A stretch of 64,000 nt of DNA, taken from contig JAFSOU010000069.1 of NCBI GenBank assembly GCA_017443265.1, forward strand, positions 1 to 64,000. Direction: 5' to 3'. The stretch's first letter is position 1. Each line of letters starts with the position of its first letter. A program made the position numbers and the translations under genes. This DNA comes from Bacteroidales bacterium (lineage in GTDB: Bacteria; Bacteroidota; Bacteroidia; Bacteroidales; P3). This document shows positions 17,778-26,057 of this stretch, piece by piece. The notes below the pieces were generated by a model. It saw only the letters and a program-made list of their open reading frames with translations, was not told where the DNA came from and did not search any database.

Positions 17778-19277
17778 CTATTTCTTCACCAGCCTACTAA
17801 CAGCAGTTCGTCCGTCGCTGGTGGCGATGCGCAGGGCGTAAATGCCTTTCGGCAGTCCCGAAACATTTATATCGAAAGCAGTGTGCGGAACCGCAATGGT
17901 GCGGCCTGATATGTCGATAGCGTAAACATTGTCGATGTGGCAGCCTTCAACCGTTACTCTGTCGGTGGCGGGATTGGGGAAAATCTTGATTTCGGTATTT
18001 TGGGCAGTGATGGTGACGTTTTCGCTTGAAAGATAAATAGTGCGGGTGAGAGTGTCGCTCAAACCTGTAGAGCCGCTGTTTGTAACCAGCGAAACGGTGT
18101 GCCAACCTTGGCTTGTCTCGATAACGGGGTTGCGTTGGTAGCAGAGACTGTTGGTGTCGAAAATCCAATGGAAGTCTTCGAGGTCGGGCAGAGAGGTATT
18201 GTCTGATGTGTCGAACAGTTGTGCGAGGTTGGTCAGACTAAGGATAAATGTATTGTTTCCAATGCTTTCCGCGGAATATGCGAAATCTGAGTGCGGGCGG
18301 CGCGGTACAGACTTGGAGCGAAATGTTCGGGTATTGCCGAAATAGTCGGTAACTTGGCACGAAAAGGATGCTCCTGCGGGAATGGTGACGGATTGTGCTG
18401 AGTCGAAAACGTCGGAAGGGGCGGAGTCGAGAAACCATTCGTATTTCATATATCCTTCAGGAGCGCGGAAAACAATACCGTTACTCATGGCCGGATTAGG
18501 CAAAGTAACAAGGGAAGAATTGTGGTAATTTACTGTATAATAAGAGTAGCCGCCATGATTATCACCGCCTTGCCCGCAGGAGAAAGTGGTGAAACGAAGT
18601 ATTATGTTTTTACCATGATAAGGACGAAGATCCAAATTGATGGGAGTCCAGTCGTGGAAGCCGCAATACGAATTAGCGCCAGTGTCCCACGCAAAATTCA
18701 AATAGCCTGATGAGCCGCTGCTTCTCGAGATGTTGCCGGTCATATCCAGATACCCATATTGATTCCCCGATGTGTCGAGTAGCTCCAAATATAGACGTTC
18801 TCTTTTGGTGGCAGGGTGTAAGTTTGTTTCGCCGCCTGAAACAAGGGTGGCGTTTATGGCCAGCATGTCGTTTTGAGTGGTGTCCACAGTGAAATTGTAC
18901 GCAATGGCCTGACATCTGTAGGCTTCGTACAAACTTCCCAATCGCACTGCCGAGGAGCTACCAAGTGGTATGCAGCGCAGTTTGAAATTGCTTGTGGTGT
19001 CGCGTGCGGCAGTGTCGGTGTGTATGGTGTGTCGGCTGCCGGTGTGATTATGCCATCCGTAGTCGTTAGGACCGTTGTCTATAACACCAATATTTGCGTA
19101 TGGTCCTTGGAAATTGCCGTTAGTGTCGTAATTGTTGAACTCTCGATAGTTGCCGTAGGTGCATAATACATTGCTTGCGTGCAGACTGTCGTAATTGAAA
19201 CGGCCTATGATGGTCTGGGCCTGCATGGAAAACAAGGACATTAAAACTATGGACAAAAGTGATACTATTTTTTTCAT
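17778..19277 (-). CDS. T9SS type A sorting domain surface protein
   Basis: A 499-residue exported protein. A signal peptide ends at Q-A-Q near residue 20. The C-terminal ~75 residues form a type A T9SS sorting domain: IKIFPNPATDRVTVEG, then the IDISGRTI strand, ending with LPKGIYALRI and a basic tail (RLVKK). This domain directs passage through the type IX system and attachment to or release from the cell surface. The centre has jelly-roll-like strands and a PKD-like region (about 330-420). No enzymatic motif is visible, so it may be a surface adhesin or binding protein. The start was taken at the ATG giving a proper signal peptide rather than 14 codons upstream. Confidence 0.85.
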   Translation of the reverse strand: MKKIVSLLSIVLMSLFSMQAQTIIGRFNYDSLHASNVLCTYGNYREFNNYDTNGNFQGPYANIGVIDNGPNDYGWHNHTGSRHTIHTDTAARDTTSNFKLRCIPLGSSSAVRLGSLYEAYRCQAIAYNFTVDTTQNDMLAINATLVSGGETNLHPATKRERLYLELLDTSGNQYGYLDMTGNISRSSGSSGYLNFAWDTGANSYCGFHDWTPINLDLRPYHGKNIILRFTTFSCGQGGDNHGGYSYYTVNYHNSSLVTLPNPAMSNGIVFRAPEGYMKYEWFLDSAPSDVFDSAQSVTIPAGASFSCQVTDYFGNTRTFRSKSVPRRPHSDFAYSAESIGNNTFILSLTNLAQLFDTSDNTSLPDLEDFHWIFDTNSLCYQRNPVIETSQGWHTVSLVTNSGSTGLSDTLTRTIYLSSENVTITAQNTEIKIFPNPATDRVTVEGCHIDNVYAIDISGRTIAVPHTAFDINVSGLPKGIYALRIATSDGRTAVSRLVKK

Positions 19278-19600
19278 GATTGTGTGTGTTATTTGTTTGT
19301 AATTTGTTTTTTTTGACACATATAGTTGCTTGTTTGCAACAATGGTGAGTAACTATGTTGAATTGTTGAAGTGTTTATTTGTTTAATTGAATATTGATTA
19401 AAAATAAATTTAATGTGTATCATTTTTTTGCAATGCGACGTAGAGTGTGTCCTTGTTGTGCATTTTTTTGTCGTCTTTTCTATTGCTGTTCAGTACTTTA
19501 TACCATCACATTGCACATAGTTGGTCATGTTTTGAATTATTGCAATGGCGATGTTTATAAAAAATGGTCGTTGTTTTTAGGAAAAACCGTTTTTTTTGCG

Positions 19601-19608
19601 TATTTTTG
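19601..19608 (+). promoter_or_regulatory. -7 box TATTTTTG for parC unit
   Basis: Exact TAnnTTTG match 41 bases before the topoisomerase start. The full 19278-19648 gap is AT-rich and T-rich; apart from this box nothing was recognised in it. An in-frame upstream extension of the topoisomerase frame crosses this promoter and is rejected. Confidence 0.65.
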
Positions 19609-19648
19609 CACGGCATTTTATGCAAAAACAAACAAATTCATTAGAACA

Positions 19649-22429
19649 ATGGCAGAAGAAAACGAAGAGAAAAAAAATGACAAACCATTAGCACACAACG
19701 ACGACAATGGCACCACCATTTCGCTTGAGGGTATGTATCAGGACTGGTTTCTGACCTACGCCTCTTACACCATTATGGACCGTGCCATACCCACGCTGAA
19801 AGACGGACTGAAACCCGTGCAGCGACGCATACTGCACTCCATGCGCGAGCTGGAGGACGGCCGCTACAACAAAGTGGCCAACATTGTGGGTAACACCATG
19901 AAATACCACCCCCACGGCGACGCTTCCATTGGCGACGCTCTTGTAACCTTGGGGCAGAAAGACCTGCTTATCGACTGTCAGGGTAACTGGGGCAACATAC
20001 TCACCGGCGACGGCGCGGCCGCACCACGTTACATCGAGGCGCGCCTCTCCAAATTCGCCCTCGACGTGGTGTTCAACCCCAAAATCACCGAATGGAAACC
20101 GTCCTACGACGGACGCAACAAAGAGCCCATAACCCTGCCGGTGAAATTTCCTCTGCTGCTTGCGCAAGGCACCGAGGGTATCGGTATGGCTTTTGCCACC
20201 AAGATACTGCCGCACAATTTCAACGAACTTATCGACGCCTCGATAGCCTACCTTCGCGACCAGCCTTTCGAGCTGTTCCCCGATTTCCCCACAGGTGGCA
20301 TGATCGACGTGTCGCGCTACAACGACGGCCTGCGCCGCATCAAAGGCGTGAACGACATCGACGCTGACGACGACCCCTATGCCGACCTCGGCGATTTCGA
20401 CGACTTCGACGACGAGGAAGGCGGCGGCAAACGCAAGAAAAACGCACCCAAGGATTCGGCCAACGCAAGCCGCGTACGTGTGAGGGCACGAATACAGCAG
20501 GTGGACAAAAAGACATTGGTAATCACCGAGTTGCCATACACCGTAACCACGCTAAGCCTCATCGACTCCATCGAAGAAGCCAAGGACAAAGGCCGTTTGA
20601 AAATCAGCAAAATCGACGACAACACCGCCGAAAACGCCGAAATAGTGCTTCATCTGGCGCAGAACGTCTCGCCCGACCAAACCATCGACGCCCTTTACAA
20701 ATTCACCCTATGCGAGATACCGCTGTCGCCCAACTCTTTCGTAATATACAACGACAGGCCGGTGTTCATGTCCATCTCCGAGATGCTGCGCAAATCCACC
20801 GACTACACGGTGGACCTACTCAGCTGGGAGTTGCGAATACTTATCGACGAGCTGGAAAGCAGCTGGCACTGGATTTCGTTGGAAAAGATATTCTTCGAAA
20901 AAGGAATATACAAAGAGCTGGAGAAAAAGAACTACGACACTTGGGACGACCAGCTTACAGGCATCGAACGCCGTTTCGACGACTACCGCAACCTGCTGAA
21001 ACGCGAGATTACCCGCGAGGACGTGGAGAAACTCTGCGAAAAACCGGTGCGCAAGATTTCCAAATTCGACATCAAGAAAGCCGACGAACAGCTGGCCGAA
21101 ATAGAGAAACGTCTGGAAGAGGCTCGCTACAACCTCGACCACATAGTGGACTACACCATCGACTATTTCAAACGCATCAAGGAGAAATACGGCAAAGGCC
21201 GGGAACGCAAGACCGAGATACGCAATTTCGAGAACATCGAAGCTGTTACCGTTACGGTGGCCAACCAGAAACTATGCGTGAACAAGAAAGAAGGTTTCGC
21301 AGGCTACGACCTGAAAAAGGACGAAAACGTGGAATATGTGTGCGACTGCTCCGACATCGACGACATAATAGCTTTCCGCAAGGACGGCACTTTCGTCGTT
21401 TCCAAAGTTCAGTCGAAAGGATTCCTCGGCACCGCCGAATGCAAGGAGCTGATTTATGTGAGCGTGTTCCGCCGCAACGACGAGCGCACCATCTACAACA
21501 TGGTTTACAGCGACGGGGCTTTCGGCAACGTGATGGTGAAACGATTCTCCGTTACGGGCATCACCCGCGACAAGAACTACGACCTAACCAAAGGCACCAA
21601 GGGCACCAAAGTGCTTTATTTCTCGGCAAACCCCAACGGCGAGGCCGAGGTGATAACCGTACACCACAAAGCCAAGCCGAAGCTGAAAAAGATACGTTTC
21701 GACTTCGATTTTGCCGAGATTGCCATCAAAGGCCGCGCAGCAGCAGGCAACATCCTCACCCGCAACGCCGTGCAGAAAATCACCGTGAAAGGGGAGGGCG
21801 TATCCACACTCGGCGCACGCCAGATTTGGTACGACGAAAGCATCAAACGTCTCAACGTGGAAGGACGCGGCACGCTGCTCGGCGATTTCAAAGGCACCGA
21901 CCGCATACTCTCCATCACGCGCTCGGGATTTTTCCGCACATGCAACTTCGACCTCAGCAACCATTTCGACGACGACATGATTGCAATACGCAAATACAAT
22001 CCCAACACCATCATAACCGCTGTGTATCAGGACGGTGAAAACAAGAATTTCTACATCAAACGTTTCAAGGTGGAGGATTTGGACAAAAAACTGCCATTTA
22101 TCGACGAAAGCACCGAGGACAGCCTTATCGACTTCGCTTTCGACACCTTCCCGCGTCTGGAAGTGGTTTACGACACCGAAAACTCCAACAAAAAGATACC
22201 GTCGGAGATAATAGAGGTTACCGATTTTATTGGCGTGAAAGGCTACAAAGCCAAAGGCAAACGCATAACAACCTCCATTGTCGAGAAATTTACATGGCTC
22301 GACCCGCTGCCTGAGCCTGAACCCGAACCGGAGCCCGAACATGCGCCGTCCGACGACGCCCCGTCTCCCGACGAACTCAATCCCGAATTCGACCCCGACG
22401 CCGATGTTATCCAGGGAACTTTGTTTTAA
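19649..22429 (+). CDS. parC: DNA topoisomerase IV subunit A (ParC/GyrA family)
   Basis: Type IIA topoisomerase A subunit of 926 residues, which breaks and rejoins DNA for decatenation or supercoil control. The N-terminal region has TYASYTIMDRAIPTLKDGLKPVQRRIL; the active-site tyrosine is Tyr128 in AAPRYIEARLS. The C-terminal half has the degenerate beta-pinwheel repeats of ParC-type proteins. Two odd features: a ~38-residue acidic then basic insertion (about residues 235-272, with repeated D-D-F-D and GGGKRKK), placed just before the RVRVRARI strand, and a Pro-Glu repeat in the C-terminal tail. No parE neighbour is present. It may head a long transcript, since the following genes are closely spaced on the same strand. 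Confidence 0.92.
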   Translation: MAEENEEKKNDKPLAHNDDNGTTISLEGMYQDWFLTYASYTIMDRAIPTLKDGLKPVQRRILHSMRELEDGRYNKVANIVGNTMKYHPHGDASIGDALVTLGQKDLLIDCQGNWGNILTGDGAAAPRYIEARLSKFALDVVFNPKITEWKPSYDGRNKEPITLPVKFPLLLAQGTEGIGMAFATKILPHNFNELIDASIAYLRDQPFELFPDFPTGGMIDVSRYNDGLRRIKGVNDIDADDDPYADLGDFDDFDDEEGGGKRKKNAPKDSANASRVRVRARIQQVDKKTLVITELPYTVTTLSLIDSIEEAKDKGRLKISKIDDNTAENAEIVLHLAQNVSPDQTIDALYKFTLCEIPLSPNSFVIYNDRPVFMSISEMLRKSTDYTVDLLSWELRILIDELESSWHWISLEKIFFEKGIYKELEKKNYDTWDDQLTGIERRFDDYRNLLKREITREDVEKLCEKPVRKISKFDIKKADEQLAEIEKRLEEARYNLDHIVDYTIDYFKRIKEKYGKGRERKTEIRNFENIEAVTVTVANQKLCVNKKEGFAGYDLKKDENVEYVCDCSDIDDIIAFRKDGTFVVSKVQSKGFLGTAECKELIYVSVFRRNDERTIYNMVYSDGAFGNVMVKRFSVTGITRDKNYDLTKGTKGTKVLYFSANPNGEAEVITVHHKAKPKLKKIRFDFDFAEIAIKGRAAAGNILTRNAVQKITVKGEGVSTLGARQIWYDESIKRLNVEGRGTLLGDFKGTDRILSITRSGFFRTCNFDLSNHFDDDMIAIRKYNPNTIITAVYQDGENKNFYIKRFKVEDLDKKLPFIDESTEDSLIDFAFDTFPRLEVVYDTENSNKKIPSEIIEVTDFIGVKGYKAKGKRITTSIVEKFTWLDPLPEPEPEPEPEHAPSDDAPSPDELNPEFDPDADVIQGTLF

Positions 22430-22448
22430 TAAAGTAAATAGTTGAAAA

Positions 22449-23627
22449 ATGAAGATATTAGTTGTATTGCCGCGTTTTCCGCATCCCTTGGACAAAGGGG
22501 ACAAGCTGCGAGCTTTCCATCAGATTCGATGTCTGTCGGAAAAACACGAGGTGTATCTTTTCTGCACATCGCACTCTTGGGTGGACGACGAGGATTATAA
22601 TGCCGTGAAAAGCTTTTGCAAGGACATCAAAGTGGTGCATCCCAACAAAATTGTGTCGGCATGGAACGTGGTCAAGGCGTTTTTCTCGGTGCGTTCGCTG
22701 CAGGTGGCATACTGGACATCGAAAAAGACAATAAAGAAATTCCGCAAATTCGAGAAAAAAGTCAAGCCCGACGTGCTATACTGCCAAATGATACGCACCA
22801 TGAAATGGGTAAAAAAATCTGAAACGCCCAAAGTGCTTGATTTTCAGGATGCCCTGTCGAAAAATATAGAGCGCAGGATGTACCACTCCGGATGGTTTTG
22901 GAAAAAAGTGCTGCATTTCGAATTCAAGATGGTGCGCTCGTGCGAGTACGACGCTTTCGACATCTTCGACGCCTTCACCATCATCTCGGCACCCGACCGC
23001 GATGTGATTCCGCACCGCCGCAGCTCTGAAATTGTGGTGCTGCCCAACGGCATCGACACCGACTTTTTCAAACCCATCGACACACCTAAAAACTACGACG
23101 TGGTGTTCTGCGGCAATATGAGCTATACCCCCAACGTGGATGCCGCCAAGCATTTGGTGAAGGACATCATGCCCAAGGTTTGGGAGAAACACCCCGAAGC
23201 GCATGTGCTGATTTCGGGCACCAACCCTGCCATGGAGGTAAAACATCTTGCCAGTGAGCGTGTTACAGTTACCGGCAGGGTGGCAGACATACGTCAGAGC
23301 TACGCCCTGTCGAAAGTCTTTGTGGCACCTATGCGTATGGGCAGCGGCTTGCAGAACAAACTGCTGGAGGCTATGGCAATGGGACTGCCCTGCGTTACCT
23401 CTAAACTAGCCGCCGACCCGCTTGGCACCCAATCGGGAAAACATCTGCTTCTTGGCGAAAACAGCGACGATTTTGCCCAAAAAGTGGTAACACTGCTCGA
23501 CAACGAAAGTTATCGTACCGGACTTGCCGATGAGGGCAACCGTTTTGTTCGCGACAATTTCAACTGGGAGCGATACAACGAAACGTTGGAAAATGTTTTG
23601 AGCGATGCTTTAAATAATCACAAATAA
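22449..23627 (+). CDS. glycosyltransferase, GT4-like
   Basis: GT-B glycosyltransferase of 392 residues. It opens with KILVVLPRFPHPLDKGDKLR, the start seen in a branch of GT4 enzymes (sometimes named TIGR03087-like), and the C-terminal half carries VVFCGNMSYTPNVDA, VTGRVADIR and the nucleotide-sugar site PMRMGSGLQNKLLEAMAMGLP. The acceptor is unknown. It starts 19 bases after the topoisomerase stop and ends 34 bases before the FHA-like gene, so it may be in the same transcript as the phosphosignalling genes and could supply a wall or surface glycan step. Confidence 0.87.
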   Translation: MKILVVLPRFPHPLDKGDKLRAFHQIRCLSEKHEVYLFCTSHSWVDDEDYNAVKSFCKDIKVVHPNKIVSAWNVVKAFFSVRSLQVAYWTSKKTIKKFRKFEKKVKPDVLYCQMIRTMKWVKKSETPKVLDFQDALSKNIERRMYHSGWFWKKVLHFEFKMVRSCEYDAFDIFDAFTIISAPDRDVIPHRRSSEIVVLPNGIDTDFFKPIDTPKNYDVVFCGNMSYTPNVDAAKHLVKDIMPKVWEKHPEAHVLISGTNPAMEVKHLASERVTVTGRVADIRQSYALSKVFVAPMRMGSGLQNKLLEAMAMGLPCVTSKLAADPLGTQSGKHLLLGENSDDFAQKVVTLLDNESYRTGLADEGNRFVRDNFNWERYNETLENVLSDALNNHK

Positions 23628-23661
23628 AATATTGTATAACAAAAATATAGGAGTTTGTATA

Positions 23662-24762
23662 ATGGGATTTTTCAAGAAAGTAAAAGACGGTTTGCTGGGA
23701 ACCGACGGCACTGGTGGCGGCAGCGGTCAGCAAGGGGTGATAACGGCACAAGAGCTCGTAGATCAGGCATTCGAACATTTCAAGATGCGGCTGAATGATT
23801 CCTCGACCGACATGAGCCTGCTTTTCCCCACAAGCATGATAATATATCTTAATCCGGAGGACTACAACGCACGAAAACAAGAATTTCCGGCACGTGCCAA
23901 CGACATCAAGAAAAAATGCATGAAGGAGGTCCGCACCCAAATCAGCGGCAATCCCGAATGGCAGGACTACATACCACATTCCAAATACTGGAAAATACAG
24001 TTTGTTGAGTTCAAGCCAGAATGCGTGATAAGTTCCGACACCGACACACATTTCTCTGTCGAGAAAGGACATGTGATGATTGTCTCCGACCTCTATGCCA
24101 ACGATTTGGGCGAATCCATCGGCGACAGCGCATCGTCGGGCGGACGCGTGGTAACCACGGTGCACAACATAAAAGGCACCACATCTTTGCAGAACCTTGC
24201 CATCAACCCCGACGCCTTCAAAGACGTAACAATATTGGGACAGAACTGTTTCCGCATAGAGTTTTTGCGCTCCGACCTCGCCGACACCACCAAAAACAAC
24301 AAACAGTCGGCGCCTCTTCACACTCAGACTCCACCGGCCTCCAATAATTATGACATAGCCACAGGCGTTTACAATGGCAACACGTCGAAACAGTCGAATT
24401 CGACCCCAAAAAAAGTTGCCGCCGAGCTGCAGATTTGGGACAGCTATTTCCTTGTAAACGGCCAAAAAGCCGACAAATACATCATAGAATCGGAAAAATT
24501 GCAGATAGCAGGCCCCAACGCCAATGCAAGCACCGACGGAGCTGAGCTGCTTAAAATCGATGACGACAGCATAATGAACCCGCATCTGAACATAAGATAC
24601 GACAACACAAACCAACGCTACCTCATTTCGGCTGTTGGCGACACAAAGCTCAACACACGGATTCTCGAGCGCAATGCCGACAACTGGTCCGAACTGCCCA
24701 ACAACTCGACAATTCTTTTAAACGGAGATATACAATTAAATTTCACTTTGAAAAATGTTTGA
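23662..24762 (+). CDS. FHA-like protein with FhaA-type N-terminal region
   Basis: A 366-residue cytoplasmic protein. It starts with a short amphipathic GFFKKVKDGLLG helix. Residues ~25-145 (TSMIIYLNPEDYNARK, then WKIQFVEFKPE) are reminiscent of the N-terminal DUF3662 region of actinobacterial FhaA; this is inference from pattern only. After a Thr/Asn/Ser-rich linker, residues ~255-366 look like a degenerate FHA domain: it keeps a DDDSIMNPHLNI segment comparable to the SxxH strand but lacks a clear GR motif. FHA domains bind phosphothreonine. The ATG at 23662 has an AGGAG element 8 bases upstream, unusual for this genome. The gene overlaps a small membrane-peptide gene and precedes a PP2C phosphatase. 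Confidence 0.65.
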   Translation: MGFFKKVKDGLLGTDGTGGGSGQQGVITAQELVDQAFEHFKMRLNDSSTDMSLLFPTSMIIYLNPEDYNARKQEFPARANDIKKKCMKEVRTQISGNPEWQDYIPHSKYWKIQFVEFKPECVISSDTDTHFSVEKGHVMIVSDLYANDLGESIGDSASSGGRVVTTVHNIKGTTSLQNLAINPDAFKDVTILGQNCFRIEFLRSDLADTTKNNKQSAPLHTQTPPASNNYDIATGVYNGNTSKQSNSTPKKVAAELQIWDSYFLVNGQKADKYIIESEKLQIAGPNANASTDGAELLKIDDDSIMNPHLNIRYDNTNQRYLISAVGDTKLNTRILERNADNWSELPNNSTILLNGDIQLNFTLKNV

Positions 24763-24838
24763 CATAATTTTATTGATAGCCATAGCCCTTTTGGTGGCTT
24801 TTCTGGCGAAAGAACATTTCACTAATTATCCCAGATAA
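24755..24838 (+). CDS. 27-residue single-span membrane microprotein
   Basis: A short open frame, ATG at 24755 to TAA at 24836-24838. The first 18 residues are almost wholly hydrophobic (MFDIILLIAIALLVAFLA), followed by a short polar tail with KEH and PR, as in a one-span membrane peptide. It overlaps the last 8 bases of the FHA-like gene (+1 frame) and ends 11 bases before the PP2C start, so it fills the gap exactly and would be translationally coupled to both. No family is recognised. Position and composition support it as real, but there is no homology evidence. Confidence 0.5.
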   Translation: MFDIILLIAIALLVAFLAKEHFTNYPR

Positions 24839-24849
24839 ACAACAACAAT

Positions 24850-25965
24850 ATGAAAGAGATGAAATACTACGGCGAGACCAATATGGGTATGCGCCGCACC
24901 AACAACGAAGACGCTTTCGTGGCCCAGAAAATCTGGAACGACCGATTCATACTTTGCATAGCCATCGACGGGGTGGGTGGCTACGAGGGTGGCGAAGTGG
25001 CCGCCCAAATTGCTCAAGACTATATCCCCAAACACCTTGCCAGCGTTACCAACGACAACCCTCTCGAAGCCCTGAAAGAGGCTGTTGTGGAGGCCAACAA
25101 CCGAATCTGCGCCGAACGTCAGCGCGACACTTCGCGTCCTAACATGGCATGCGTGCTCAGCGCCGGCATTATCGAACTCGACAACAACGTCATCGACATA
25201 GTGCACGTGGGCGACTCCCGTATCTACCGATACGAAAACGGCAATCTCGAAAAGATAACCCACGACCACTCGCTGGTGGGCTACCGCGAAGAAATTGGCG
25301 AACTCACCGAAGATGAGGCCATGAACCACCCGCAACGCAATATCATCGACCGACTGCTGGGCGACACTCCGCATTCCACCACCGACCGCAACTTTTTCGA
25401 GGCCGCCAAATACCCCCTCGACGAAAACACACAGCTGCTTTTCTGCTCCGACGGACTCACCGACCTCGTCACCAGCGCCGAAATACGCGAAATTCTCGAC
25501 CAGCGCATATCCATACAGGAAAAAACCAAACTGCTTATCGACAAAGCCAACGCCAAAGGCGGCAAGGACAACATCACCGTGGTGCTTGCCATTGCCGAGA
25601 ATCCCAACGCCAAACCAAAACAAGCCGTTGTGGAGCCTCCGCGCCACCAACAGGAGAACAATATTGAAGATCGGCCCGCAGAAGGCAAGAAATCGCGCAA
25701 AACGCTGTGGATATGCCTTATTGCCCTGTTGCTAATAATAGCAGCCTTTGTGGGAGGCAATTTCTTGGCTACCAAAGGCGTGGTTTGCGTGCCACAGTCG
25801 CCGTCCCCAAACAAAGAAGCAGATACCACCATACTCAAAAAAGATTTAGATTCGTTGAATGGGTTGCTGAAAGAAGCCAACGACACCATTAATGAATTAA
25901 AAGGAAGAATAGAGGATGCGCGAAACTCCTTGTCGAATCCCCCAAAACACATAGCAAAACACTAA
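24850..25965 (+). CDS. membrane-anchored PP2C-type Ser/Thr phosphatase
   Basis: Metal-dependent protein phosphatase of 371 residues, similar in layout to PstP/Stp1. The catalytic domain (about 5-250) has the metal ligands and motifs in order: RRTNNEDAF (Asp21), IDGVGGYEGGE (Asp40, Gly41), VGDSRIYRY, CSDGLTD (Asp201) and GGKDNITV (Asp240). A basic, glutamine-rich linker leads to one transmembrane helix at about 286-308 and a ~60-residue extracytoplasmic coiled-coil-like tail. It would remove phosphates from Ser/Thr kinase targets, including the two kinases encoded downstream. The extracytoplasmic tail distinguishes it from soluble PP2Cs and resembles the anchored actinobacterial form. Confidence 0.92.
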   Translation: MKEMKYYGETNMGMRRTNNEDAFVAQKIWNDRFILCIAIDGVGGYEGGEVAAQIAQDYIPKHLASVTNDNPLEALKEAVVEANNRICAERQRDTSRPNMACVLSAGIIELDNNVIDIVHVGDSRIYRYENGNLEKITHDHSLVGYREEIGELTEDEAMNHPQRNIIDRLLGDTPHSTTDRNFFEAAKYPLDENTQLLFCSDGLTDLVTSAEIREILDQRISIQEKTKLLIDKANAKGGKDNITVVLAIAENPNAKPKQAVVEPPRHQQENNIEDRPAEGKKSRKTLWICLIALLLIIAAFVGGNFLATKGVVCVPQSPSPNKEADTTILKKDLDSLNGLLKEANDTINELKGRIEDARNSLSNPPKHIAKH

Positions 25966-26057
25966 AAAAAAAACAAACGCAAAAATACAAAAACTCTGAC
26001 ACATCAGTAGAATAAAGTGAGCCAGAAGGTTGATAGTTTATTTCCAAAATTTACGGA

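Noticed and set aside
19394-19648. N-terminal extension of the topoisomerase frame by 85 codons
   Set aside because: It crosses the TATTTTTG promoter box and reads as cysteine- and phenylalanine-rich non-coding sequence; the ATG at 19649 begins the normal protein.
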